Assembly: GCF_018531495.1 (NCBI RefSeq)
Contig: NZ_JAHDTI010000007.1
Coordinates: 186,001-250,000, forward strand
Length of the DNA: 64,000 nt
Direction of reading: 5' to 3'
From: Nonomuraea sediminis
GTDB lineage: Bacteria > Actinomycetota > Actinomycetes > Streptosporangiales > Streptosporangiaceae
In this document: in pieces, positions 25,266 through 34,166 of the stretch
Layout of the letters: every line of letters starts with the position of its first letter
Numbering within the stretch: position 1 is the first letter of the stretch
The notes under the pieces: model-generated
Seen by the model: the letters and a program-made list of their open reading frames with translations, nothing else
The model's database searches: none
What the model was told of the DNA's origin: nothing
Position numbers and translations under genes: made by a program

Positions 25266-27719
25266 CTAGCGGTGGGCCGTCAGGGTGTAGGTGTCGTGGG
25301 CGCAGCCGGTGATGCGCCAGCCGTTCGGTGTCTGGCGGGTGGTGAGGCTCGTGAGTCCGGTACTGCGGACGACCGGCTGGGTGCCGCCGGGGAACCAGAT
25401 GTCGAGGCCGCACCCGGCGCCCTTGCCCTGGACCGTGAGGCTCGCCTGGTCCGACGTGAGGCTGGTCAGGCGGCCGGGCGCGGATCGGGGGTAGGGGCGC
25501 GAGAGCTCGGCGACGTACTCGGGGGTCGGGGGCAGGTCCTTCCCTGTGGCACAGTCCTCGATCATGAGGTTGCCGCCGGTCTTGGATCCGGCTCCGGCGT
25601 GGGCGTCGCCGCAGGACTGCTTCCAGACCCAGAACGCGCCGCCGATGCGGTGCCGATCCTCCTGGTCGGTGTATCTCGTGATCGGGGCCGAGGCGGCGTC
25701 GCCGAACCAACCCCATTCCCCCGACCAGAGCCCGGCGCCGTAGTACGCCGCCGCCCGGACGGCCAGGTCGAAGCCGCGCTCGATGCTCGTGATGGTGAGG
25801 CCGGTGCCCTGGTCGATGGTGATCGACTCGTTGTAGAGGTGGGGGGCGAAGACGAGCAGCCGGTCGTCGGTGAAGTCCTTGGGCACCGAGACCTCGAAGC
25901 CGAGCCCCGACCAGAGCACGGACGGCTCGAAGAAGACCAGGTGCGGGAAGCCGCGCTTCTCGCCCGCCCTGATGGCCTTGATCGCCCGGTCGTAGTAGCG
26001 GCCGAGCAGGACGCCGGAGGTGATCGGCGGGGCCTCGCCGAAGCCGGGCTCGTTCAGCAGGTCGTATCCGGCGACCATCGGCTCGCTCGCGAACCGCTCC
26101 GCCAGCATGCCCCAGGCGGCGACCAGGCGGGTCTGGATGCCGTCCCTGTCCTGGTAGAAGTTGGTGAAGGCGCGGGCGACGGCCGGAGAGATGTCGCGCC
26201 CGGTGAACTCGCACCTGGGGGCGCCGTCGAAGCGGTCGGCCCAGGTGGGGGCGCCGTCCCAGCCGTGCATCGGGGAACCGTTCTCGCAGGTGGTGCCTGG
26301 GGCGGCGTTGACGCCCTTGCCCCAGGCGTCCTGGTGCATGTCGATGACCGTACGCAGCCCGTGCTTGGCCGCGGTCTCGACGGCCCAGGAGATCCTGGCG
26401 AGGTAGGCCGGGTCGTAGTGGCCTGGCTGGGGTTCCAGGGCTGACCAGGACAGGGCGAGGCGGATGACGTTGAAGCCCATCCGCTCCATGCCGGCGAAGT
26501 CGGCCTCGGTGAGCGGTCGCGTCACCGCCTTGTCCGGAAATTTCTGGAAGTAGTCTTCGAGCTGGTTGACGTTCACGCCGCGCAGCAGCACCTCGTTGCC
26601 ATCGGCGTCGACGATCCTGCGGTCGGCTGACAGTGTCAGGCCCTTGGTGCGTGGAGGCTGCGCGCTGCTGCTGCCAGGCTGCAGGAGCGGTACGGCGAGC
26701 GCCGCCGCGGCCACGACAGCCGCCATCGACACCGGCACGACGCCCTTACGCGCCGGGAGGAGGACAGCTCTCCGCGCCGGGAGAGGGGTGGCTCCCCCTG
26801 CCGAGGGGAGGGCGGCACTTGGGACAAGGGCGGTTCTTTCCGCCGGGAGGAGGGCGACGAGGGTCGCTGTTGCCAGGGCGAGGAGGGCGCCGAAGGAGAG
26901 CGCGGGGGCGAGGCGGAGCATGATCGCCGGTGCCCAGAACGTGTCGCCGCCCGCCAGATCGTTAGGCAGCCCGATGGCCACCTCGACCAGGCCCAGCGTC
27001 GCGGCCGCTCCCAGCGCGGAGATCCCGGCCACGACGGCCGGCGGCGAGGTGGCGGTACCGAGCCAGCGGTTCAGTGCCCAGGTCGTCACGCCGAGCAGGG
27101 CGACGGCGGCGAGACAGCCCAGCGGTCCCGCCTCGGGCGCCGGGGCCAGCGGGGAGTCGCCGATGGCGTACCCGACGGGTGACCCGCCCCACCACACCCC
27201 GCCGACCAGCGCACCCGCGACCACGGCCACCCCCGCCGCCACCCACCCCGCCCCCGAAGCCGGCGTGAAAGGCGGGCTTGAGGTGGGTGGCGTGAGGCGG
27301 CGGCGTAGAAGCTGCGTGAGCCAGGTGGCGGCCAGGACCGGAAGGCCGAAGACCGCCGCCTTGACGCCGGTGAAGCCCGTCGACCACGCCAGGTAGACCA
27401 CATCACCGAAGGCCATCACCAGCGACATCACCAGCTTGGCCGCCATCGCCGACCACACCACCGCGCCCCACACCAGCAGTGCCGTACGCAGCGGAGCCCG
27501 CCCGCGCGCGACCACCCAGGCCAGCACCCCGACGCCCGCCAGCAGCAGCGGCACATAGACGGCAGGTGCGGCCACCTGCCAGAGCCCGGCGACGGGGAAC
27601 AGCTCGGCCCCCGTCCACGTGTACGGCGCGGCCAGCCCCGACGGGTCGAACGCCGCCCCCAACGCGATGACGGCGGCAAGCACGACAACGGCGACCGGCG
27701 ACAACCAGCGGTTCCTCAT
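25266..27719 (-). CDS. Membrane-anchored GH5 glycoside hydrolase, endoglycoceramidase-like
   Basis: A protein of about 817 residues. The first 340 form some eight or nine transmembrane helices, unusual for a glycosidase. The rest is an extracellular GH5 domain: DADGNEVLLRGVNVNQLEDY, GFNVIRLALSWSALEPQPG, TVIDMHQDAWGKG, the acid/base Glu in GYDLLNEPGFGE and the nucleophile Glu in WSGEWGWFGDA, then a small beta domain at the C-terminus. The DMHQD motif and tail recall endoglycoceramidases, which cut glycan from ceramide. The start is uncertain: ATG 27719 precedes the first helix, but no Shine-Dalgarno site is seen. Confidence 0.82.
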   Translation of the reverse strand: MRNRWLSPVAVVVLAAVIALGAAFDPSGLAAPYTWTGAELFPVAGLWQVAAPAVYVPLLLAGVGVLAWVVARGRAPLRTALLVWGAVVWSAMAAKLVMSLVMAFGDVVYLAWSTGFTGVKAAVFGLPVLAATWLTQLLRRRLTPPTSSPPFTPASGAGWVAAGVAVVAGALVGGVWWGGSPVGYAIGDSPLAPAPEAGPLGCLAAVALLGVTTWALNRWLGTATSPPAVVAGISALGAAATLGLVEVAIGLPNDLAGGDTFWAPAIMLRLAPALSFGALLALATATLVALLPAERTALVPSAALPSAGGATPLPARRAVLLPARKGVVPVSMAAVVAAAALAVPLLQPGSSSAQPPRTKGLTLSADRRIVDADGNEVLLRGVNVNQLEDYFQKFPDKAVTRPLTEADFAGMERMGFNVIRLALSWSALEPQPGHYDPAYLARISWAVETAAKHGLRTVIDMHQDAWGKGVNAAPGTTCENGSPMHGWDGAPTWADRFDGAPRCEFTGRDISPAVARAFTNFYQDRDGIQTRLVAAWGMLAERFASEPMVAGYDLLNEPGFGEAPPITSGVLLGRYYDRAIKAIRAGEKRGFPHLVFFEPSVLWSGLGFEVSVPKDFTDDRLLVFAPHLYNESITIDQGTGLTITSIERGFDLAVRAAAYYGAGLWSGEWGWFGDAASAPITRYTDQEDRHRIGGAFWVWKQSCGDAHAGAGSKTGGNLMIEDCATGKDLPPTPEYVAELSRPYPRSAPGRLTSLTSDQASLTVQGKGAGCGLDIWFPGGTQPVVRSTGLTSLTTRQTPNGWRITGCAHDTYTLTAHR

Positions 27720-27845
27720 AGTGTCAGCGACCATATATGAGCATCGTTCACATTTGAAGAGCCAAGCCCTCCCGATCACCGTGAACGGGCGGGCCTACCT
27801 GCGAGGGCTGATCACGATCTGATCGGGCCTCGACACGCGTGATCC

Positions 27846-28313
27846 CTAGTCCGGCGCCCACTGCTGGATCATCGTGGCCATCTGGCGTAGCACGTCGACG
27901 AAGGTCTCGCGCTGCTCGGGGGTGAGTGCGGCGTAGTGCTGGCGCTGCTTCTCCCGGAGGGCGTTCCGCTGGCGCTCCACCAGGTCGCGGCCGTGTTCCG
28001 TGAGGGTGACCAGGACCTTGCGTTCGTCGTCGCTGGAGCGCTGCCGGGTCACCACGCCCTGTTGCTCCAGTTGCTTGAGCATCCGGGTGGCGCTCGGCCC
28101 CGATACACCCGCGTGCGCGGCGATCTGGCTGACCAGCAGCGGCCCGTGGATGGCGACCGCGTCGAGCAGGAGGAGCTGGGACAGCGACAGGCCCGACGCC
28201 GTGTGCGCCACCCGTCCACGGTTGCGGCGCATCGCCGTGAACAGGTCGTGCGACGCGCTCACGAACTCCTCGAAACCCTGATCATCGGCGTTGCTGCTGG
28301 TCACACGCGTCAT
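27846..28313 (-). CDS. MarR family regulator
   Basis: A 155-residue winged-helix regulator. The recognition region is LLVSQIAAHAGVSGPSATRM followed by the wing RQRSSDDERKVLVTLTEHG, a clear MarR signature. It starts at ATG 28311-28313; a GTG at 28322 is also in frame but lies within the operator. It is divergent from the amidohydrolase at 28389, with several palindromes between them, so it probably represses both. The ligand is likely an aromatic acid, given the ACMSD-like neighbour, but this is inference. Confidence 0.9.
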   Translation of the reverse strand: MTRVTSSNADDQGFEEFVSASHDLFTAMRRNRGRVAHTASGLSLSQLLLLDAVAIHGPLLVSQIAAHAGVSGPSATRMLKQLEQQGVVTRQRSSDDERKVLVTLTEHGRDLVERQRNALREKQRQHYAALTPEQRETFVDVLRQMATMIQQWAPD

Positions 28314-28314
28314 T

Positions 28315-28352
28315 CTAGCCACTGGCTAGCCAGTTGAATAGATAGCATGCTA
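28315..28352. promoter_or_regulatory. Cluster of palindromes between MarR gene and amidohydrolase
   Basis: CTAGCCA-C-TGGCTAG (28315-28329) overlaps ACTGGCTAGCCAGT (28321-28334), and TAGCATGCTA follows at 28343-28352. These lie in a 75-bp divergent promoter and fit one or two MarR dimer sites. Confidence 0.65.
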
Positions 28353-28388
28353 CTTATTGCTGTGTTAGGTAATTGAGAGGAGCTCGAC

Positions 28389-29336
28389 ATGCGTATCGAC
28401 GTGCACGCCCACCTGTGGAGCCGGCCGTACCTCGACCTGCTGGAGAGGTTCGGCAACACGGTCACCGGGGTCCACCGCGGCCTCGGCGCGGGCCCGACCG
28501 AGCAGGAGCTCGAGGCGCGCTTCGCGTTGATGGCCTCGGCAGGCATCGATCTGCAGGTGCTCTCGGCGACCCCCGCGTCGCCGCACTTCGCCGACCAGGC
28601 CGACGCGGTTCAGGCCGCGCGTGTGGTCAACGACGAGTACGCGGAGCTGGTCCGGCGGTTCCCCGACAGGTTCATGGCCTTCGCCTCGCTGCCCTTCCCG
28701 CACACCGACGCCGCCCTGGTCGAGCTGGACCGAGCGCTGGGCGAGCTGGGGATGCCGGGTGCGGCGGTCACCACGTCGGTGCTCGGTCGTTCCCTGACCG
28801 ACCCGGCGTTCTTGCCTGTCTACGCGGAGCTCGACCGCCGCGCGGCGGTCCTCTACGTCCATCCCGCCGGGGCGGGCGCCCACTCGTCGCTGATCGGGCC
28901 CACCATGACCTGGGAGATCGGCGCGCCGATCGAGGACACCGTGGCGATCACGCACCTGATCCAGGCCGGCATCCCCAGCAGGTTCCCGCGACTGAAGATC
29001 GTCACGTCGCACCTGGGAGGCGCGCTGCCGATGCTGCTCGAGCGGCTCGACCGGCAGTACGCCTGGGAGGCGCCGGACACCCCGGAGAAGCCGAGCGTCG
29101 CCGCCCGCCGGATGTGGTTCGACACCGTCGGCCACAACCACACCCCGGCCCTGCGCGCCGCGGCCGAGTCCCTCGGCGCCGACCGGCTCCTGCTCGGCAC
29201 CGACTTCCCCTATCAGGCGGGCGAGGCCTTCCGCGAGGCGGTCACCTACGTCCAGCGATCCGGCCTACCGGACCAGGACATCAACGCCGTCCTCGACACC
29301 ACGGCCGCCGAACTCCTCGAACGCCCCAAGCCCTGA
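28389..29336 (+). CDS. Amidohydrolase 2 family, ACMSD-like decarboxylase or hydrolase
   Basis: A 315-residue metal enzyme. The N-terminal HxH metal site is in MRIDVHAHLWS, further ligands are in VTSHLGGALPMLLERLD (His) and the Asp in LLGTDFPYQ. The order and length match the ACMSD group, whose members decarboxylate 2-amino-3-carboxymuconate semialdehyde or related aromatic acids (gamma-resorcylate type). GAGAGGAG stands before ATG 28389. Divergent arrangement with the MarR gene suggests induction by its aromatic substrate. Confidence 0.87.
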   Translation: MRIDVHAHLWSRPYLDLLERFGNTVTGVHRGLGAGPTEQELEARFALMASAGIDLQVLSATPASPHFADQADAVQAARVVNDEYAELVRRFPDRFMAFASLPFPHTDAALVELDRALGELGMPGAAVTTSVLGRSLTDPAFLPVYAELDRRAAVLYVHPAGAGAHSSLIGPTMTWEIGAPIEDTVAITHLIQAGIPSRFPRLKIVTSHLGGALPMLLERLDRQYAWEAPDTPEKPSVAARRMWFDTVGHNHTPALRAAAESLGADRLLLGTDFPYQAGEAFREAVTYVQRSGLPDQDINAVLDTTAAELLERPKP

Positions 29337-29424
29337 CCTGCAGGCGCACGGCTGTCATGCCAGGACGGGCCGTGTTCAGGGCGGGCTCAGTGGCGCGACA
29401 GCGCAGGGCGCGATCGTCTGCGGC

Positions 29425-29493
29425 ATGAAGATTCGTCCCCGCACCGTCACCATCACCGGCATCCTGCAGCTGCTGTTCGCCGCGCCCTTCTGT
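29425..29493 (+). pseudogene. N-terminal fragment of a membrane-protein gene
   Basis: ATG 29425 opens MKIRPRTVTITGILQLLF and a few further hydrophobic residues, a typical cytoplasmic-positive start plus first membrane helix. After about 23 residues the frame runs into the antisense of the crotonase gene, whose 3' end lies at 29497. It looks like a gene cut off at its 5' end by rearrangement. Chance is possible. Confidence 0.3.
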
Positions 29494-29496
29494 GCG

Positions 29497-30285
29497 CTAG
29501 AACGCGGGAGGGCGCTTCTCCTTCAGTGCCGCGAGGCCTTCCTGCACCTCCTGACCGGCGAAACCGAGGAACTCGAGTGCGAGCGCGGCGTCGAAGTGCG
29601 GCATGGCGGCTCGGAGCCAGGAATTGAGTGCCTGTTTGGTCCACCGCAGGGCGTCGGGGGCGCCGGAGGCGAGCCGGGCGGCGATCTCCCCGGCCCGGTC
29701 GAGGACGTCATCCTCGTCGACCGCGAGGGACACCAGGCCGATGCGCTCCGCTTCAGCCCCGTCCAGTGGATCGCAGGTGAGCAGGTGATACTTGGCCTTG
29801 GCCAGCCCGCACAGCAGCGGCCAGACCAGGGGAGCGTGGTCGCCGGCGGCCACGCCGAGCTTGGTGTGACCGTCGATCAGCCGGGCGTTGTTCGCGACCA
29901 CGGAGACGTCGGCGAGCAGTGCCACCACGAGCCCTGCTCCCACCGCCGCTCCACGCACCGCGGAGACGACCGGCTTGGTGAACTCGATCAGGTTGGTCAC
30001 CAGTTCCCTGGCCTCGCGCAGACCCGCGATCCTGGCCTGCGGGTCGTCGGCCAGGCTCTGCACCCAGTCCAGGTCGCCGCCGGCGCTGAAGGTGCTGCCC
30101 GCCCCGGTGACCAGGACGGCGCGCACCCGGTCGTCGGTCTCGGCGTCGCGCCAGATGCGGGTGATCTCCGCGTGCCCCGCCGCGTCCAGCGCGTTGGCGC
30201 GGCCGGGGTTGTGGATGGTCACCTGCAGCACACCGTCTGCCGTCCGGCTCAGCCTCAGTCGCTGGTAGCCCGCGTAGCGATCCAT
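29497..30285 (-). CDS. Enoyl-CoA hydratase/isomerase family protein (crotonase 1)
   Basis: A 262-residue crotonase. The oxyanion-hole motifs are FSAGGDLDWVQ and VRGAAVGAGLVVALLAD. Both catalytic Glu positions of classical hydratases are replaced: Val where GGGLEL has Glu, and Thr in DGHTKLGVAAGDHA. It may therefore be an isomerase, hydrolase or lyase of the superfamily. AAGGAGG lies 5 nt before ATG 30283-30285. It is divergent from crotonase 2 across a TetR-type operator, so it likely belongs to the same regulon as the operon on the right. Confidence 0.88.
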   Translation of the reverse strand: MDRYAGYQRLRLSRTADGVLQVTIHNPGRANALDAAGHAEITRIWRDAETDDRVRAVLVTGAGSTFSAGGDLDWVQSLADDPQARIAGLREARELVTNLIEFTKPVVSAVRGAAVGAGLVVALLADVSVVANNARLIDGHTKLGVAAGDHAPLVWPLLCGLAKAKYHLLTCDPLDGAEAERIGLVSLAVDEDDVLDRAGEIAARLASGAPDALRWTKQALNSWLRAAMPHFDAALALEFLGFAGQEVQEGLAALKEKRPPAF

Positions 30286-30293
30286 GATCCTCC

Positions 30294-30322
30294 TTGATTC
30301 AATATCGATCGATCGATACAAT
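30294..30322 (+). promoter_or_regulatory. Promoter of the CoA operon with 16-bp TetR-type palindrome
   Basis: TTGATT (30294-30299), a 17-bp spacer and TACAAT (30317-30322) form a near-consensus promoter, and ATG 30329 follows 6 nt later, a leaderless start. The perfect palindrome TATCGATCGATCGATA (30303-30318) fills the spacer, so a bound repressor would block RNA polymerase. The opposite orientation of this site recurs at 34167-34188. Confidence 0.8.
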
Positions 30323-30328
30323 AACTCC

Positions 30329-31120
30329 ATGCTGCTTGATCCTGGAATCCCGGCCGAGGTAGAGCTTCGCCATCAGGGGCGGGTGTCCGTGGTGACGCTC
30401 CGCCGACCGGAGGTGCGCAACGCCCTGTCCCGGCGCATGCTGGGCGATCTGGTGGACGCGCTGGTCGAGGCCGACCAGTGTGAACAGACCGGTGCCATCG
30501 TGCTGACGGGAGAGGGATCGGCGTTCTGCTCGGGGGACGATCTGGGCGAAGCCGCCGCGACCGACGCGGAGGCGTTCGACGGGACCATCGCCTTGCTCCA
30601 GCAGGTCACCGCGATCCTGCTCGAGGCGGGCAAGCCGAGCGTCGCCGCGATCAACGGCGCGGCGGTGGGAGGCGGGCTGGAGCTGACGCTGGCCTGCGAT
30701 CTGCGGGTGGCCGCCCAGCGCGCCGTTTTCGCCTGTCCCGAGGTGGCGTGGGGCCTGGTGGGTACGAACGGGTCGTCGTGGCTCCTGCCCGCCGTCGTCG
30801 GGTACGGGCGTGCGCGGGACATGTTGCTGACCGGGTGGACCTATGACGCGACCTGGGCCCTGACGGCCGGCCTGATCAGCGAGGTGCTGCCCGACGACCA
30901 GGTTCTCGACCGGGCCGTGACGCTCGCCGAGGAGCTGGCGAGCCGCTCGCGGGCCGTACATCTGACGCGGCGGTTGCTGAGCGAGGCCGCCAGGGAGGAC
31001 ATCGCGCACGCGCTGGAGCGCGAGGCGGTGGCCGTGGGGGAGGCGCGACGCAGCGACGCGGCCGAGGCGAGCCTGCGCGAGTTCGCGGCTCGCCGGGTGA
31101 ACGGAGGGATACGGCGATGA
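30329..31120 (+). CDS. Enoyl-CoA hydratase (crotonase 2)
   Basis: A 263-residue crotonase with both catalytic Glu positions kept: VGGGLELTLACD and FACPEVAWGLVG; the oxyanion motif is FCSGDDLGEAA. It should hydrate 2-enoyl-CoA to 3-hydroxyacyl-CoA in beta-oxidation. It is the first gene of an operon with CoA ligase, SDR and TetR. Its stop overlaps the ligase start (ATGA at 31117-31120). The start is ATG 30329, leaderless by inference, because no Shine-Dalgarno site is present and the -10 ends 6 nt upstream. Confidence 0.9.
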   Translation: MLLDPGIPAEVELRHQGRVSVVTLRRPEVRNALSRRMLGDLVDALVEADQCEQTGAIVLTGEGSAFCSGDDLGEAAATDAEAFDGTIALLQQVTAILLEAGKPSVAAINGAAVGGGLELTLACDLRVAAQRAVFACPEVAWGLVGTNGSSWLLPAVVGYGRARDMLLTGWTYDATWALTAGLISEVLPDDQVLDRAVTLAEELASRSRAVHLTRRLLSEAAREDIAHALEREAVAVGEARRSDAAEASLREFAARRVNGGIRR

Positions 31121-32655
31121 TTCTCAGCGACCTGGTCGAGGCGCACGCGCGGCAACGGGCGGATCATCCGGCCCTGCGGATCGAGGACGAGACCCTCACC
31201 TACGGCCAGCTGGCCGAGCAGGTCAGGGCGGTGGCCGCGGGCCTGGCGGCGAGCGGCGTGCGTGCCGGGCAGACCGTGGCGTTCGTCCTGCCCAACTGCG
31301 TCGAGTTCGTCGTCGCGTGGCTGGCGCTGGGCCGGATCGGGGCCGTGGCGGCGCCGGTCAACACGGCGCTGCTCGGCGACGGGCTCGCGGCCGTGCTGCG
31401 GATGTCCGGGGCCGAGGTCGCGATCGTCGACGAGCAGTTCCTGCCGGCGATCGCGGAAACGGGGGGGATCCTGCGCACGGTCTTCGTCCGAGGCCGTACC
31501 GGGGTGATGAACTTCCGGGCGTGGGCCGAGCTCACGGCGTACTCCGGCACCGCACCGCGCCACGAGGCCCGGCCAGGAGACCCGAGCATCCTGCTGTTCA
31601 CCTCCGGCAGCACGGGCCGGTCGAAGGCCTGCGTGCTCCCGCATCGATACGTGCTGCGGCAGGCGGAGGTCTTCACCGGGCAACTCGGCCTGACGGCGTC
31701 CGACGTGCTGTTCTGTCCCTTCCCGCTGTTCCACGCCGACGCCGCGATCTTCACCGTCGCTCCCGCGTTCCTGCTGGGCGCGACCGCGGCGCTGGTGGCG
31801 CGGTTCTCCGTACGGTCCTTCTGGGAGCAGGTCCGCCGCTACCACGCGACCGTTTTCGACTTCATGGGCGCCACCCTGACCATGCTGTACAAGCAGGAGC
31901 CCGCACCCGGCGACGCCGACAACCCGGCCCGGCTCGGCTGGGGCGTCCCGCTCCCTGAGTGGGCGGAGGACTTCGAGCGCAGGTTCGGGGTCGAGCTCGT
32001 CGAGGTGTACGGGCTCAGCGACACCGGCATCGTGCTGTACAACCGTCCCGGAGAGCCGCGCCGCCCGGGTTCGTGCGGTCGTCCCGTGCACCCGTTCGAG
32101 GTCAAGGTGCTGGGCCAGGACGGGTTCGAGTTGCCGAGCGGCGAGGTGGGGGAGATCTGCATCAGGCCGCTCGAACCGCATGTGATCTTGAGTGAGTATC
32201 TCGGCATGCCGGAGACCACCGTCCAGGCCTGGCGCGACCTCTGGTTCCACACCGGCGATCTCGCGCATCGGGACGAGGACGGCTACTTCTACTTCGCCGG
32301 GCGCGGGGCGGACGTGATCCGCCGGCGCGGCGAGAACATCTCCGCCCTGGAGATCGAAACCGTGGTCGGCCGGCATCCGGCCGTGCTCGAGGTGGCCGCG
32401 TTCGGCGTGCCGAGCGAGCTCACGGAGGAAGACGTGATGGTCGTGGTGACGCTCCGGCCAGGCCGGGAGCTGGAGGCGCGCGACCTGCTGGCCTACTGCC
32501 AGGAGCGTCTGCCTCGCCCCATGGTGCCGCGCTACGTCGAGTTCACCGGCCCCCTGCCCAAGACACCCACCGAGAAGGTCGACAAACGCGTGCTGAAGGA
32601 ACGCGGTGCCGGCCGCTCCACCTTCGACCAGGAACAGGAAAGGGCCTCTCCATGA
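31117..32655 (+). CDS. Acyl-CoA ligase (AMP-binding, CaiC-like)
   Basis: A 512-residue ANL-family ligase. The P-loop is LLFTSGSTGRSKACVLPH, followed by VYGLSDTG, the Asp motif WFHTGDLAHRDEDGYFYFAG, the hinge VIRRRGENISALEIE, and the C-terminal catalytic Lys in KTPTEKVDKRVL. It activates a carboxylic acid with ATP to the acyl-adenylate and then the CoA thioester. The RRRGENIS hinge is typical of CaiC-type carnitine/crotonobetaine ligases and relatives, but the substrate is open. ATGA overlaps couple it to the genes on both sides. Confidence 0.9.
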   Translation: MILSDLVEAHARQRADHPALRIEDETLTYGQLAEQVRAVAAGLAASGVRAGQTVAFVLPNCVEFVVAWLALGRIGAVAAPVNTALLGDGLAAVLRMSGAEVAIVDEQFLPAIAETGGILRTVFVRGRTGVMNFRAWAELTAYSGTAPRHEARPGDPSILLFTSGSTGRSKACVLPHRYVLRQAEVFTGQLGLTASDVLFCPFPLFHADAAIFTVAPAFLLGATAALVARFSVRSFWEQVRRYHATVFDFMGATLTMLYKQEPAPGDADNPARLGWGVPLPEWAEDFERRFGVELVEVYGLSDTGIVLYNRPGEPRRPGSCGRPVHPFEVKVLGQDGFELPSGEVGEICIRPLEPHVILSEYLGMPETTVQAWRDLWFHTGDLAHRDEDGYFYFAGRGADVIRRRGENISALEIETVVGRHPAVLEVAAFGVPSELTEEDVMVVVTLRPGRELEARDLLAYCQERLPRPMVPRYVEFTGPLPKTPTEKVDKRVLKERGAGRSTFDQEQERASP

Positions 32656-33398
32656 CCGACAACTCCCGCACCGCGATCGTGACCGGCGGTGCCAAGGGCA
32701 TCGGCGCCGCGATCGTCCGCAGGCTCTCGCGGTACGGCGCGGCCGTCGCGATCGTCGACCTCGACGAGACCGCGGCCGGCGAGCTGGCCGCCGAACTGCC
32801 GGACGCGTTCGCCGTGGCGGCGGACGTGGGCGATCACGCCGGGCTCACCCAGGCGTTCTCCCAGGCGTGCGACCGCCTGGGCGGCCTGGACGTGCTGGTC
32901 AACAACGCGGGCTGGGACCACGTCCAGCCCTTCGCCGACACCAGCCCCGATCTGTGGGACAAGCTCCTCCACATCAACCTGAAGGGCGTGTTCAACGCCA
33001 CGCATCTGGCCATCCCGCGGCTCGTCGCCCGCGGTGGCGGCCGCATCGTCAACGTGGCCAGCGACGCAGGCCGCGTCGGCTCCTCCGGCGAGGCGGTGTA
33101 CGCCGCCTGCAAGGGCGGCACGATCGCCTTCACCAAGTCCATCGCCAGGGAGACCGCGCGCCACGGCATCACCGTCAACTGCGTGTGCCCCGGCCCCACC
33201 GACACCCCGCTGCTCGAGGAGATCAAGCGGGACGAGCGCGCCAGAGCCACGATGGACGCGATCGTCCGCGCCACTCCCAACCGCCGCCTGGCACAGCCCG
33301 AGGAGGTCGCCGAGGCGGTCGCCTTCTTCGCCGCCGCGCCGGCCCACGTCACCGGCCAGGTGCTCTCGGTCAGTGGCGGCCTGACCATGGCAGGGTGA
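32652..33398 (+). CDS. SDR dehydrogenase, BadH-like 3-hydroxyacyl-CoA type
   Basis: A 248-residue SDR with TGGAKGIGAAIV, NNAGWDHVQPF, and the active site RVGSSGEAVYAACKGGTIAF (Ser and Tyr-x3-Lys). The NNAGWD segment and the SDAGRVGSSGEAVYAACKGG stretch resemble 2-hydroxycyclohexanecarboxyl-CoA dehydrogenase (BadH). The Asp in VDLDE after beta-2 indicates NAD. It would oxidise a 3-hydroxyacyl-CoA made by a crotonase of the operon. It overlaps the ligase stop by 4 nt. A second, unrelated 3-hydroxyacyl-CoA dehydrogenase follows at 35659, so the two may differ in substrate or stereochemistry. Confidence 0.88.
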   Translation: MTDNSRTAIVTGGAKGIGAAIVRRLSRYGAAVAIVDLDETAAGELAAELPDAFAVAADVGDHAGLTQAFSQACDRLGGLDVLVNNAGWDHVQPFADTSPDLWDKLLHINLKGVFNATHLAIPRLVARGGGRIVNVASDAGRVGSSGEAVYAACKGGTIAFTKSIARETARHGITVNCVCPGPTDTPLLEEIKRDERARATMDAIVRATPNRRLAQPEEVAEAVAFFAAAPAHVTGQVLSVSGGLTMAG

Positions 33399-33470
33399 TC
33401 TGACAGCGGTGATCGCGGTCCGGTAGGTTCGACTGATACGAGAAGGCCTGGTGACACGGTAGGAGCTGCG

Positions 33471-34130
33471 ATGCCGCGCGTGCGCGCCTCAGAGGCGGCG
33501 GAGACTCCCCGCCGCATCCGTGAGGCGGCCATCAGCCTGTTCGCCGAGCGTGGTTTCCACGGCACAGGCATCCGCGACATCGCCACGCAGGCCGGGGTCA
33601 CCCTGTCCTCGCTCTACCACCACTTCGGGAGCAAGGACGATCTGCTGGTGGACATCATGTTCTCCAGCACCGAGCCGCTCAGGCGCGCCGCCGAGCGTGC
33701 CGGCCAGGCGCTGGAGAGGCCCTCCGAGCGCCTGGCCATGCTGATCGAGCAGCACGTGTGGGAGCACGTCACCGACCGCCTGGCCAAGATCGTCAGTGAC
33801 ACCGAGGTCAGGGCCCTGTCGGGGCAGCGCCGCGACCGCGTGGTCGGCCTCCGCGACGCCTACGAGAACGTGTGGCGGACCACCGTGGAAGAGGGCGCCG
33901 CCACCGGCGAGTTCACCGTCGCGCATCCGAAGGCGCTGACCATCGGCCTGCTGGAGATGTGCACCGCGGTGTCCCACTGGTACCAGCCCAGCGGGGATCT
34001 CGCGCTGCGCGAGCTCTGCCGTACCTACGCCGACGGCGGGCTGGGGCTGATGCGCGCCACGAGGAACGGGCGCCCGGTGCGGCGCGCGGACCTCGACATC
34101 GGCGAGCCCACGCGTTTCCTTCAACACTGA
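33471..34130 (+). CDS. TetR family regulator of the CoA operon
   Basis: A 219-residue repressor of the FadR/KstR-like group. The HTH is FHGTGIRDIATQAGVTLSSL followed by YHHFGSKDDLLVDIMF, and the C-terminal half is helical. GGAGC precedes ATG 33471. It lies inside the catabolic cluster, and two copies of one palindromic operator occur before crotonase 2 (30303) and before the permease (34167). This makes it the likely local repressor, relieved by an acyl-CoA. A separate TetR gene (37270) has its own different operator. Confidence 0.92.
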   Translation: MPRVRASEAAETPRRIREAAISLFAERGFHGTGIRDIATQAGVTLSSLYHHFGSKDDLLVDIMFSSTEPLRRAAERAGQALERPSERLAMLIEQHVWEHVTDRLAKIVSDTEVRALSGQRRDRVVGLRDAYENVWRTTVEEGAATGEFTVAHPKALTIGLLEMCTAVSHWYQPSGDLALRELCRTYADGGLGLMRATRNGRPVRRADLDIGEPTRFLQH

Positions 34131-34166
34131 TCGACGCCTGTACGTCACTTCTTCGCATAGCCAGGC

